From positions 2,758,414 through 2,822,413 of the forward strand of contig SCFE01000015.1 of NCBI GenBank assembly GCA_004352715.1: DNA of 64,000 nt, given 5' to 3'. This document shows, piece after piece, positions 44,890 through 57,215 of this stretch (the first letter of the stretch is position 1; each line of letters starts with the position of its first letter). The DNA is from Hofstenia miamia (Eukaryota; Xenacoelomorpha; Acoela). The notes under the pieces are model-generated. The model saw only the letters and a list, made by a program, of their open reading frames with translations. It was not told where the DNA came from and searched no databases. Made by a program: the position numbers and the translations under genes.

Positions 44890-45470
44890 TCTGTCAGATT
44901 CGGAGTAGGCACTTGCAACTTGTACCTCCCTGTTGCCTGCTCCTATAAATCTAAGGATGCTAAAATGGACAGCAACATTCGTACGTATTAGTAAAATGAA
45001 GACTTTGATGCATTGAGATGGATTCATTCCACTTTCACACAAAAGTTAGGTGAAATGAAGTTTCTTGAGACCCTTTTTGCAATTTTATCCATATTTTCTG
45101 ACCACTTGAGGTTGCCTTAAAATCCAGAAGTTTTGCTGAGCTTTGACGAAAATTACAGTCATTATTAAATCTTTGGTGAAGTAGAAAAATGTTGTTGGAA
45201 TGATACATTGAGCTCTTTACACTTAGCAGGATGGAGATTCATGTCATTTGAAGCACACTCTTCATTAGCATTTCTTATGTCAATTGATGAAGAGTAATTC
45301 TATTACAAGCTTTTCACGCAGTAGTGTCGTCAACAAATTCGCAGGGCTTTGGAGATAGTATGTTTCTCAATAGTGTTTCTATAGCAGTAATGTAAACAAC
45401 CATGGGCCTAGTTTTGTTCTACAAATTTTCACAATTGAAATAACCTTATCCTGTCCTGTCAAAAAATTTT
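44890..45470 (-). mobile_element. LINE RT remnant, minus strand
   Basis: Reading the minus strand from about 45,420 downward, frames give LRNILSPKPCEFVDDTTA near 45,350 (compare the kYVDDTT form of RT motif C), then NDMNLHPAKCKELNVSFQQ near 45,220 (compare NxMxLNxxKCKEmxIxF), then SGQKIWIKLQKGSQE near 45,090 (compare Wxxhixxixkka). A TRLGPWLF word just upstream of VDDTT fits the GTKLGPWLF form. Several stops and frameshifts intervene. It is a different LINE lineage from the YADD elements above. Confidence 0.75.
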
Positions 45471-46436
45471 GATTCTTGCTATTGTAGGCTTTGATACGCC
45501 TATTTCTAAAGTGGGAAGTAGCAGCCTCATATATTTATTTGATTCTATCTATTCATGTAATAATGAACACAGAGTATCCACAGTACATCCTCCTTCTAAT
45601 ACATCAAATTATCATTCATTAAAATTATAGTCAGTTATTTTTAAAAAAGCTTCATTGTGTTTTTCAATTGATGCAAATTTTTTCTTCAGATTTGGCTTAC
45701 GCCTAGTATCAAAGTTCAAAAGGCAGGTTAATAAATGAGGTAATTGATTAGAAATAGATCACATTTGTGCTAATTCATCCACTAATAAATGATGAGTGTG
45801 TTACAGGTAACTTGGTACTTCTGATCTTTGAATGAAAAATATGGAATTGTCAATAAATATGGTATAAGCATAGTTGACCTGAAAACCATTAGTTGCCAAT
45901 TAAAGCAAATAGGAACACTTCAATTATCATAAAACTCGTATTCTATTACAATTCTAATTGTACTTATTGCGAGAGACAAATCTGTAAATTTATGCTACTA
46001 TAAAAAATATATCATTAATCTAATTGAAATTCACTTCATGAATTGTGATTTGAAAACAGAGTTGGGATTTTTGTATCTTTTGTGACAGAAAGTAAATACA
46101 AAATCTTGAATCAAATTATTGGTCTTCAAGAACTTCTATTAATAATCATTTATCGATCTTAGCTAATGTAATTTTCTGTGCTCATAATAATCCATTCACT
46201 CAAACATAGAAAACAGGCAAATAATGCGATACATTAACTATACGTTTCTGCTAATTACAACAGTTTTGATAAATCGCAAACCTGCCGGTTTTAAGTTCTA
46301 CTTGAAAATTTACTTCGTATTCATAAATTTTTAAAGAGATATAAATTTAATGTTCCCATTTAATATTTTTATTGGCTTGTTGTAGTTCGAATTTACATTG
46401 TGTATTTACAGAATGTATTCATAGTATGTATTTTAG
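45471..46436. other. AT-rich DNA, nothing recognised
   Basis: No supported feature was seen. Confidence 0.5.
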
Positions 46437-46571
46437 AAATGATGAAAACGGCCTGGCCGATGCGAACTGCTGCCTACCCACCACTGAGCTGTTCCTCCAT
46501 ACGAAAATCCAGCCGAAGCTTTTGGTAAGCTCGACAGATATTGATCCTTGCGAGCTTCCGCACATACAGAC
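46437..46571 (+). CDS. Candidate GC-rich exon, unidentified
   Basis: After an acceptor-like GTATTTTAG, the frame reads NDENGLADANCCLPTTELFL, then HTKIQPKLL up to a good donor TTTTG/GTAAGC at 46,525. That would be an 88-nt exon with phase 1 start and phase 0 end. The frame and the GC enrichment both continue past this donor (VSSTDIDPCELPHIQTL), so a longer exon ending near 46,571 is also possible. The sequence is about half G+C in DNA that is otherwise very AT-rich, which is the main evidence. I do not recognise the protein. Confidence 0.4.
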
Positions 46572-47226
46572 ACTGAGTATAGAACATAAAATTTCAACAA
46601 TAGAAAATCTCACATAAAATTATAAATTTCCTTAATATTTGATGTAATTAAGATTTTGAATAATTAAAAAACCTGTCAATCTCTGAGTTTTAATGATATG
46701 GAAGAGTGCTATATAGTGAAGTAAAACATCTGCAAATCTCATATTACAATTTAAAGGCTTATACATTTCTATTGTGTAGATAAACGTTTAATGATATGGC
46801 TAGGTTATTTATATCACCATGTTGTATAATACTGTATAGCTATATTTTGTCTATGATTACAAATATTGATTCAAGATTTCTGGCTTACGAATATGGAAAT
46901 AGAAAATATTTAAAAAATCATTAGTTATTCTCAAAGATAGACACGTATTACGAAAAAAATTGTCAAGGCACTTTCATGTTATAAAATGGTTCTATAGAAA
47001 TATATTGCTCTTAAATGTTCTTGGGCGGAAATTATTTACTCTCAAATATATATTCAAATATTCTGTCTTCAAAATTCAGGAGAGCAAAAAAGACATTATT
47101 ATGCTTTACGAAAAACAATTTCTGTATAAATTATATGACGAGATTGGTAAAAAAATTTTAGAATATTAATTAAGCTATCGCTTGGCCGAGAATAATTTGA
47201 TATATTATATATAATTTGACTGTGGT
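46572..47226. other. AT-rich DNA, nothing recognised
   Basis: The open frame at 46,960-47,169 has AT-driven composition. Confidence 0.5.
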
Positions 47227-47426
47227 ATATATATATATATATCAGAGTTGGAATCGAGTTCAGAATCTGGAACCGAAACCGATCCGAGTTTCACAGCATG
47301 TAACCCGAATCCTACCAGAAATGCTAGACGGCAAAATGATCTTCAAAATTTCAAACGAATAATAATGAATTGGTCTCCTTTAAGACTTATAAGATTAACT
47401 CCCACTATTCGGTTGTTTCTTGTAAG
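47227..47426. mobile_element. (TA)n abutting a hAT-like terminus
   Basis: A TA run (47,227-47,242) leads directly into CAGAGTTGGAATCGAGTTC, a hAT-style end with repeated GGAA.CGA words. No partner end was identified. Confidence 0.35.
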
Positions 47427-47668
47427 AAGCGGCGCGTTTAGGATTTTTGAAATGGAGGAGGGCTGACAACCATTTTTACAGAAAAAATTGTAAACAAAAA
47501 TTTTTTGAAAAAAGGCAAATTTCTGTTTTTTTTGTTTTTGAATTGATGAAATTTCTAATTAAAGTGAAATAATTTGAATTTTGAGAGAATATTTAAATTA
47601 AGTGTTCGCAGCTGGCCTGAAAAGGGGGGGGTGGTCGTACCCCTGCCCCTCTCTCTAACGCGCCACTG
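47427..47668. mobile_element. hAT-type MITE, 242 bp
   Basis: The left end reads AAGCGGCGCGTTTAGG. The reverse complement of the right end reads CAGTGGCGCGTTAGAGAG. Flanks CTTGTAAG and CTTGATAG match at six of eight positions, consistent with an aged 8-bp duplication. A G-run lies inside the right end, as in many CAGTGGCG-type elements. There is no coding sequence. Confidence 0.65.
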
Positions 47669-47942
47669 CTTGATAGGAAAAGAAATCTAATGAATATTAG
47701 AAATATTGTCATAGGAACTGATTGTCTCACTATTTTTGTAAATACGAACAATGACAATCCATTGAATGTCAAAAACTGAATCAACGTCAAACCGGTTAAT
47801 ATATAACAATTTTTTAAGGAATTATCTCCAAAAAATCAAAATGTGTATGTGATAAAATACCAGTTAAAACCAGGGTTTTTTGTTATTGAAGTAGCTGGCG
47901 TTTTCCCGAAAACGTACCCGATTTTTCTAGGAATTTGTAGCC

Positions 47943-47944
<2 letters not shown>
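47669..47944. other. No supported feature
   Basis: Open frames here are shadows of MITE sequence or AT-rich noise. Confidence 0.4.

Positions 47945-47981
<37 letters not shown>
47945..47981. repeat. (TA)n microsatellite
   Basis: A pure TA run is followed by ATGAATTAAATATTAATATA, which recurs inverted at 50,267. Confidence 0.95.
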
Positions 47982-47983
<2 letters not shown>

Positions 47984-50126
47984 GAATTAAATATTAATAT
48001 ATATTATTCGAATTTTCAAATATCTTTATGACGAATATAAGTATGGCTGAAATCAATATTTTCAAAAACAGTAATACAGGATATATATTCAGATGTATAC
48101 ATTGGAAATTTTCTGTCAAATATCAGAATCGAAAAAGAGTTTAATATTTTGCTTTTAATTGGAGCCTCAGTAACAACATCAAGTGGGATAATTAGCAAAT
48201 TATGTTGAGAAAAACCAACACGAGTCATTACTTTTCTTTCACGTAATATCTATAAAAAGTAATGGAGTGTATTTACACCTTAATGTATATATTCAAACAA
48301 ACTCCAACTTTGAATTTATAGAAAAGTCACTTCCGTACGACTTCAGAGAAAAATTGTTTGGATAATTTAATGCTTAGTATGAGATAGGTGAGGATGATTG
48401 CCAAACGAAAAATATTTCTCTGCTTCAGATAATTTCACTCAATAGAATTGTAAATCTAATGCTGCAAATGCCAGTAATCCAGGGCTGCCAACACAAAATA
48501 GTTAAAATCGGTGTTACTAAGTGCTGTACAAAAGCGGGATATCTAAGAAAAAAAGTGGGAAATTTGTTGAAAAAGCAAACTACAAGGATTGCTGCATACA
48601 TGTATCACTGCTAGATAGTAAATTATGACTTCACCATATAAAATGATAATCTAGACAATTACTAATCAATGTTAACAAAACATCAGGGCAACAAAGAAAA
48701 GCACAAAAATTTGTTTTTTATTGTTTTTTTACAATTGTGCTACTTTTCCTTATTTAATAAGGTCACTGAGATCTAAATGGAATTGCATAACACCAAAAAA
48801 TTATGTATAGTCGTCTAAATGATATGATTATTTAAATAAGAAGTTTGTTAACACTACAGATTGGCAATAACTGAATATCAATCCACAATCGTTAACAAAT
48901 GCAATGCTCATGTGTGTTATCACAAAAATATGATAAGAATGAAAACAAAATTTACAAATTATCATTAAATATTATTGCAAAAGTGTGTTGTTAGCTAAAC
49001 TTTCTTTAATTTATTTTTATTGACAACAGGAAACCTGGGGAATCCCACTCAATGCTGAAGTCTTGGCAGGCCTTGGAATCGCCCTATAATAATTAGTTTC
49101 TGCACAGTAGTCAGGGATATACTTTTAGTCAGCTTCAAATCAGATTCCCAAAATTTGCGTTTATCTTTTGCATCTTTAATATTATTATGATTTCCATGAA
49201 GGCCTTACAAAAATTCTAAATAATAATAAATGAAATATAAAAAGTTTAGCACTGCAACAAAATTATTAACATGCTAACATTTAAAATCTCATTTAAACAA
49301 ACTTTACGACATTAAATTTGTAGATAATTAATTTTTGTTCACCAAATGAACATGTAATTTTAAACTGCATTTTAGTTCATTTAACGTGTAATAAATTTAT
49401 ACTTGGACTTGCTTTTGCATTATTTCTTCCAAATTTGCAAATAACTTATTCTATTCCAACTAAGGACTATATTTCATTGCAATTTTTTTGGAATAGTTAA
49501 CTCAGTATTAAATAAATATCGGAATGATTAGTACAATATTTTATTCTCTATAAATTTCCTCACTCTAAATTCGAACTTTAAAACTAATGCGATAAAGGAT
49601 ATATTAAATTTAAAGAATAGTAATGATAACCTATTAATTTATTAGTTTAGTTCAACCTATAAAACAATCAATTTATCAACTTTTTACCTAACCATTAATT
49701 GTAAAGCTTAGCGACAGTTTTATGCTATTAACGGAGAGTCGAATATAATATATTACTTCAAAAACGAATACATAATTTAAGACCATCATTAAAATAGAAA
49801 ACGATTTAAATCTACTTTTATTTAGAATATAATTTTTCATTAAGTAAGAAAAAAGGTGAGCAGAAACTTTTAAGCAAATTCAACTGTAATTAAAATTCAG
49901 TTGTGTTCAACTTTACCTATTTTTTCAAACTTTTCTAGTTTGAATTAATGAAATACTCCCAATACATATTAAATATGCAGAACAATTTCAACCAACATCT
50001 TAAAGTAATGATATAAGCAATCAATTTTTAAAAAAAATTTATTTTACCATCTTTTGCATTCACTGACAATAAATGGAAACACTCAAACAATATCTTAGGA
50101 TATATATTTCTTGTTTTTTATTCCAT
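47982..50126. other. AT-rich DNA, nothing recognised
   Basis: No supported feature was seen. Confidence 0.5.
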
Positions 50127-50287
50127 ATATATATATATATATATATNNNNNNNNNNNNNNNNNNNNNNNNNNNNNNNNNNNNNNNNNNNNNNNNNNNNNN
50201 NNNNNNNNNNNNNNNNNNNNNNNNNNNNNNNNNNNNNNNNNNNNNNNNNNNNNNNNNNNNNNNNNNATATATTAATATTTAATTCAT

Positions 50288-50328
<41 letters not shown>
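50127..50328. repeat. (TA)n arrays around a 120-N gap (50,147-50,266)
   Basis: There are TA runs on the left of the gap and again from about 50,288. The first bases after the gap are the reverse complement of 47,978-48,002, so the contig end may be misplaced or inverted. Confidence 0.85.
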
Positions 50329-50332
<4 letters not shown>

Positions 50333-52105
50333 GTATTTATATAGCATAGGTATAGTATATATACATCCTTTTCTATAAACATCGCTACAAATAATATCGG
50401 TAGATTTAAAGTTATGAAATAACAATTATACTGCGAAAAAGCTCAACTAAAATCAAACAACATATAAAGAATGAAAAACAATATCAAATAGGGTGTCCTC
50501 GATTGATTATGTTTTTTTCCAAACCAGCGAGGCATTGAATTAAATAATTTTAAGCGTGCAAAGCTTATTTATATGATGAAAAGCTTTACTCTCAATATGA
50601 ATTTATAATATGCACTTAATTCTTGTAATGTATTAAAAAAATAAATCGATTGGAAATTCCTCACTCAATTTAAACAAATCGTTAGTGTTGCCATTACCAT
50701 GTACACTCTATTTGATGGCCATGGGTTTTTTTAAAATTATTTTTATCATTAATTAAAATATACAATAATGACGCAATTGCATTATCAGACGAAATCCTTT
50801 TATTTTATGTTCTATAATTGGTAACATATATGAATGTGGCATCCGCATTTCTAAATTTTAATTTCTTTCTCATCTATTAAATACCCAAGGTTGAATGGAT
50901 TAAGACGGTCTTTTGTTTTATATTTAATTTAGCAAATGGTTTTAAAGATATAATAAAAAATTATTCTTCAATTGTTTTTTATTTTAATGTAGGTAAATTT
51001 TAGTTTCATGGAATATATTTTATGCAGAATTTATAAACATTTCAGCTGCATTGAACATGTTATATTTTGCACTTATTTTAAGAAATATAACCTAATTGCA
51101 AGAATGCAGCCTCGTTTCTGTCAATTATGTCAATAGATATACAGAAGAGCACGTTTCCTTAATATCATTGAAATTTAAAATCATTTGAAATGTATGTGTT
51201 TACTGAAAGTTTGTGAAACTATGGATTTCGTGAAATTCCTAAAATTTCAGAGAATTTGTGAAGCTGTTGTTTCACAAAGGATCTTTATAAAAATAAAAAC
51301 TTGGGGGTTGGATTTAGAGCTAAAGTTTAAAATCTTTGCAGTAATTATCTTAAATTTCTAGCAATTGTAGAGTTTTTATGAAGTCAGATAATTGACACTG
51401 TGAATTCTTTAATTTGTATATTTACTAAGTTTTAATTTGGATTTAAATTGTTTCTTCAAATAGTAAAATTATTGTTTAAATTTTAGCTTAGAGATAATAT
51501 GAAAATTAAGCTATTAAAATACATCTATTTAAGTTAGTCATCACTTTGTTCATATTGACTTTCTGTTTTTAGTCCTTAATTACCCTGTTCAATTAATTTT
51601 ATATGTATAGTTACCTAATTAATATTTTAATTGCTATGTAAAGCAAAGCGTTGAAAATGAATTTGAGCGCTTGATGAATACAACATTTGAAAATGGTGTT
51701 AACTTATTAAATATTTTAGTTCAAAACTCTATGTAGCCTATATAAAATCAGTCACACCAAAAATAGGATAAGTAAGAAAGATTGTTAGATGTACAAAGCT
51801 ATATACAATTTTGTTCATGATGATAAATTTCTATATAGTTTAAGAGGATCACGCTGAAAATATTATTGCTCCTAATTATAAAAATTTAGTAAATGTTTCA
51901 TTCCGTGACATTACTCCGCAAGATGGCATCAATGTCTACATATATTAAATGATGGACAACTATGATTATAGCAATAAAATTAATGGAGTGTACACGTGTG
52001 GAGTCTTGTTTGAAAAATAGCTTCATCACAATTCACATATAAGTAGGAAGTTTTAATATGAGCAAAAAACTTTTCATTGAAGACAGTCTTTCAAAAAGTG
52101 CATTA
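50329..52105. other. AT-rich DNA, nothing recognised
   Basis: No supported feature was seen. Confidence 0.5.
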
Positions 52106-52366
52106 ATATATATTTTTGCAAGAAATGTAGTCACGACTTTTTGTTTCTATAGGGACGAAATGTCCATCCTGATTCTGAGTATACATCTGAAAAGCAAGTT
52201 TATTTGCATGTCTGAAATCTACTTCTGAAGCCGTTAGCTTATTGGAAAATTTTCTAAATATAAAAGTGGACTTTTCCATGAATCGAGATGATTGGGCCGC
52301 TGGTGGCATCGCCAACGATTTTCTCACATGAGCTGCAAATACTTGTGACACACCACTTCTAGTTAA
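52103..52366 (-). CDS. Candidate coding exon or remnant, minus strand, unidentified
   Basis: A stop-to-stop frame of 80-odd codons reads LTRSGVSQVFAAHVRKSLAM, then PPAAQSSRFMEKSTFIFRKF, then SNKLTASEVDFRHANKLAFQ and a short tail ending in TAA at 52,103-52,105. G+C is clearly higher than in the flanks. There is no methionine at the start, but ACAAGTATTTGCAG inside the frame could be an acceptor, making this a terminal exon from about 52,334. The last codons (SCKNIY) are AT-rich and may be intronic. No family is recognised. Confidence 0.35.
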   Translation of the reverse strand, partial: LTRSGVSQVFAAHVRKSLAMPPAAQSSRFMEKSTFIFRKFSNKLTASEVDFRHANKLAFQMYTQNQDGHFVPIETKSRDYISCKNIY

Positions 52367-55300
52367 AGTAAATTACGAAGAACTGCTGCTAAAAATTACA
52401 TGTGTATTTGTGCATCAATTAATTGGTTTCAAAGTGTTACATCTGTTGCGGTTTAATAAAACTTGTAATTTTCACTAATATGAAGCAATTGAACGTATTC
52501 AGTAGACTATTTTTGCAGGAAGGTTATTTACAAACGGATAATTAAACCAGTATTCCAATTATGAATAATTGAACTAAGTTAACTCAACAATATTTGCTTA
52601 CAAAAAATCGCAAAATTGCGCCTAGTTGTTATTTTAGTAAGCATTTTTATGAACAACTACTTTTAGTTTTGCACACCATAAAATTGTAATAATTATGTCG
52701 TCTGGAATGTTTATTGTCAATAGAAATTCTGAATAACCTATATTTCATTTACTGGGTGTATAATTTCTTAAAAATCTGACTGTCTGTTTTAATCGTATAT
52801 TTAGTATTAAACTTTTTGTACATAAGGGTATTGAGAGCACTAAATAGTGGTTGTAGAGTTTCTTTCATAGCATCATTTGAAAAGCTTCTTAATGTAGTAA
52901 ATCATTTAATATATACGTAAATAATTTTGCGAGGAATAAATGTACTACTATTAAACAATTTGAACATTATTCACTATTTACAAACAAGATATTTGTAAAT
53001 ATTTAAGCAGGTGTCAATTTTTTCAACAACATCAAATTTGCCAGTTTGGCGTTAATGTTTACACATGTGCACAGAATGCCTAACTCATAGAGTCTATTTG
53101 CTGAAATGACGACATGTGGCACATGAAATTGCAAAATGTATAATATGAATATTCAATTTCCAGAGATGTTATGATATTCTACTAAGTCTAGTAGGTCATC
53201 GGAAATTAATTAATTCATTGACATTAGAAAAACGAACTGTGTCAAGATTGTAGCTTTAAAACGAGAGCTATGCTCACCTCCAATTATATTGTTGATCCAT
53301 TTGAATTTTAATCACAAATTTTTATGCTTTTGTACAATATTTTCCTTTGAAATGTAAAGCCATTAGCAAGGATCGTAGTAATAGTACTCCTAGTACTAAA
53401 AAATTCAGAGGTTTGAAAAATTTGCTTAGTTTTTTGTATAGCAGAAGAAATTTAGTTTTTTGTTTAAACAATGTATTAATACTTCTTTGAATAATAAATT
53501 GCAATTTGGAAAATTGCTAATAATATATGCTAATAACAAAGTATTGCTTCTAAAAAATTGAAGTGAAAATTTACATTTATTCATATTTTCCAATAATTTT
53601 TTTTCTAATTATTTTTAGTAATCATAAATTATTATTTTATTCGAATTTTTGTTTGTTACAAAATCACTAAAAATGCTCCACCTTGAAAACTGACTGCATT
53701 TCTCATAATATGCAAACTAGACTACCGTGATTGAGACCTTGTGCAAAGGTCCTTAGTTAAATCAATTCTCTTCCATCTTTGCTCTTGAGTAGAGCCGTGA
53801 TTAATAATAGAAAGTTCTCTATTCAAAATATGAGTACATTATGTATGCTGTGTATGTAATCTTTACTATGAATATTAACGTAGCTACGTACAAAATCTAA
53901 ATGGATGTAATGGTATCATTTTATTTCCTGCTAATTTAAAAAGAGACACCAAACTCTCCTTAACATATTTCTTAAATCTAAAAGTGAAATATCAATTGCG
54001 AATCTAGAGTGTCTAACATATGGATGGGTCAAATCAGTGTTTGTAGATTTTGCTGACCTCATGTTTAGCAAAGCTTGTCCACTTTCTTCAGCTGCAAGCG
54101 TTTAAAATATCAGTTTAAGTGAATTTAGATCACTTCATTTCACAACATTTGTGATTGGTCATAAATTTTATTTACAAACCTACTGTGGTAAAATTTCACG
54201 ATGTAGCATTTTCATTGTGAATTCATCTTCTTACAACATTTACAGGGTATATTACCTGGATACATTATCTAGGGAAATGATGTTTAAAGGAACGATTGAT
54301 TTGTTTAAGCAAAGCATGGTAACCGTTTGTTTTTAAGGGAAATATAAAATTCCTAAAATTTAGCAGATCATCAAGTTAAGGAAATTCAAAATCGAGCTGC
54401 TTTGGATTGGGATCATTAGGTTTTGTATATCCAACAACATTCATAACTATAGTCAGACTAGAACGTTACAACTCTTTATGTTACTAAAAATAAATAGAGT
54501 ATTTCAATATTATTTTCCCCAGCTACATGCATATTGCTTAATTGGGAAAGATAAGATTATCATTGGGTACTTGCTATAGTGTACTACCAATCGCAATTTG
54601 TACTGGGTTCTGTGCACTTAAGCCCTAAAATAGAATCTGCTTTAGTTTTAGCTGGTTCTAGAATTAATGGATCCTCAGGTAAAATTTATAACAATGCGTA
54701 GATGAATGAATGAATGAAGATCATATATTTAACATTTATGTGTAAAAAATGATGAGATTTGCTTATAATTTCATATGATTATTGTAAAATATTGTACAAA
54801 AAAGTACCACCATAAAAAAATTTATTGTGGAAGATAGACTTTTCTTAAACAATTTCCCGGACAATTTAATTCACTTTTATCACATATTTTGGAAAATGGA
54901 ATCCATGATGCGTTGTGCAATTTTTTGAATTTTTCTGTTTTTTTCATTTAAGTAATCTGGCAGGGAGATGAAAATTTGACAACAGTATTCAAACAAATTA
55001 CTAACTAATGTTATATATATATATAAAACATATAGTAAAAAGTTATAAGTACATATAGTAAGTTACAATTGGGTGTGTTCCTTTTGAAATTCGACTGATT
55101 TCTAAATCCTACCAGTCTAAATTTCCCAGCATATGTTGTCCCAAGAAGGCCCACTGGAGAATTCTGTCTATGAAAAGATATTTGCATTTGTTTTGATTTC
55201 TAGTGCTTAATTCAAGAGGATTATGCTCATTCCCAATTGTAAATTTTATATAAAAGGAAAGCTAATTTATACATGAAACGTTGTCTTAAAATCAACAAAT

Positions 55301-55525
55301 AAAAAGTAATCAAAGCCAAAGTGATACGATCCTTGCAACTAAATTCAAGATGACTTAGGATTTCTGAGATTTCGCTAATCAATATTCAGGAATTGAATAG
55401 TATAAAGCCTTACAATGGTTGATTCAAATTATAGTTATGGCTTGAATCAATATTTTCCATTTCAACTGTCAAATATTTTCGTAACTGTCCTAATTTCATT
55501 ACCTATTTGAATAATATATGAATAA
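52367..55525. other. AT-rich DNA, nothing recognised
   Basis: There is a short TA run at 55,013-55,023. No supported gene, repeat or RNA was seen. Confidence 0.5.
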
Positions 55526-55570
55526 CAGTGACGTCGCCAATGGGGGATTGAGGGACGTATCTCCTACCCA
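55526..55570. mobile_element. Possible hAT-like MITE terminus
   Basis: CAGTGACGTCGCCAATGGGG followed by G-rich and C-rich words resembles CAGTGGCGTAGCC-type ends. No partner end was found. Confidence 0.35.
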
Positions 55571-56802
55571 CTTTTGGGCAAATGCATATATTTTAACAAT
55601 TGCTGTGGAAATGGTGTAAAACCAATAATTCAAATGACATTTCCAACATTTTTTGAAAGAAAATCTATTGATATCAATTATTTTCGACAGAATTTATTAA
55701 ACAATCAATAGAACAGTAACATAACGTATTTTCTAAAATAAGTTTTTATCAAACAATTCCAAAATTCTAGTATCATTGTAAAACTCTAAATCCTCAAATG
55801 TTACTAGGTGCAAGTTCAACAATAAAAAAATTTGTATTAGAAATGGTATACATTGATGCCAAATTTTCTATAAAAGGGCTATAAGTTTTGTGATTTAGCG
55901 GCTAAAGGGAAAAGTTGCAATAAGATTATCTGAATCAAAAATTGGAAGATTGTTATGATAAATTATTAATCATGATTGGGTCTTACGTGATTATGCTAGT
56001 TGTCATACTATGGTATTGAATTCTTACATAAGTGTTTATATATTCAGTGAGGTGTGTTGTGATATGGAACTGTGAAATTCTTAATAATGGGACCTAAATA
56101 AATCATTAATAACTCCCAATATTATTGGATGGATTTTAATGAATACAGGAATGAAAACTCTTGAAAAATGCTAATTATATTTTGTTATTTCTAAAATATA
56201 ATACATTTCTATGCACTGCCCTCTTGAATGAAAACAAAAATTAGCAATTATTTTACAAACTACGCATTACTGCACTGGTGAAAATGCTAAAAAATTAAAA
56301 TGTTAGAGCAACACACTCCTTTACAACAGTGTTACCTTTACAGCATTTTTAACTCAAATTCCAATAAGCAGTTCTTTCTTTGACCGGAATAGAATCGTTG
56401 GAAATTGCCATCCAAAATGACAAAATGGACCAAATAACAACGCATCTTCATAATAAATTCTTTTATCGAACCTCGAAGAAGCATAATAACAACTCAGCGA
56501 AGTGTCAGAAAATGAGGCGAATTTCATTTGACTACTGTGAACATAGGCATTTTGCATGAGCATTTTCCGGGGAAATTGATTTCAAGATTTGGAGATATTG
56601 ACACGGACCATCTAAAAAGAAATTCAGCAAACTGGACCAGATCTTAGCAGTGTATTGATGAGCAGTTTGCAAAATCGGGCCAATTCTTGTTTTCAGGAGG
56701 GCAGCACATGAACAATGTTGAAGTTGTATTTAAAAAATAACTAAATTATTCAATAGTATTTTTCAAGGATTTTACTGCATTGTTCAATAAAATCCATTAA
56801 AT
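55571..56802. other. AT-rich DNA, nothing recognised
   Basis: The minus frame at 56,354-56,563 has varied composition but no motif or splice logic. Confidence 0.45.
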
Positions 56803-57189
56803 TTTTATGAAGCACGGAGGCCAGATATAGTAGTGGTAGACAAAGAGAAAAGATTAGGAACAGTAATAGACATAGCAGTACCAAAGGACAGGAATGTAGA
56901 AAGCAAGGAGAAAGAGAAGATAGACAAGTACAGAGAGTTAGCAGAGGAAATAGAAAGTCTGTGGAAGTTAAAGAAAGTTGAAGTAGTCCCGATAGTAGTA
57001 GGCGCACTAGGAGCAGTGAGTAAGAAGCATACGAGATACTTGGAGGAGTTGGGAGTACCAAAGTGGGGAGGAGCGGTAGTACAGAAGGCAGCATTGTTAG
57101 GAACAGCTGAGGAAAGCTCTCAGACTCCCTGGGAACTGGTGAGTTCCCGAGCTGAGAGGGATACCAGTATGAAGCTGTGGGAAAAATGA
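56803..57189 (+). pseudogene. Restriction-like endonuclease domain of an R2-type LINE, with an 8-bp deletion
   Basis: The frame reads YEARRPDIVVVDKEKRLGTV, then IDIAVPKDRNVESKEKEKID, then LWKLKKVEVVPIVVGALGAV, then VQKAALLGTA. RPD...IDIAVP fits the PD-(D/E)xK core of restriction-like endonucleases at the C terminus of R2-type LINE proteins, and VVPIVVGALGxV with KxALLGTA is a highly conserved end in that family. After GTA an eight-base loss relative to the copy at 29,210 shifts the frame, so the canonical RVLRK end is replaced by a different 20-residue tail. There is no RT and no start codon. Confidence 0.85.
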
Positions 57190-57215
57190 AATAATAATTG
57201 TCATAATTAATTATT
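56803..57215 (+). mobile_element. R2-like LINE 3' end, copy E2, 5'-truncated
   Basis: The element begins inside the endonuclease domain near 56,803, as expected for 5'-truncated LINE insertions. It ends with an AATAATAA-rich tail after 57,187. It is related to the piece at 29,210. Confidence 0.8.

Noticed and set aside
48480-48520. CAGGGCTGCCAACAC as a hAT terminus
   Set aside because: There is no partner end or duplication, and the word is short.
56750-57094. 114-codon minus frame rich in Leu and Ser
   Set aside because: It is the antisense shadow of the R2-like endonuclease domain on the plus strand.
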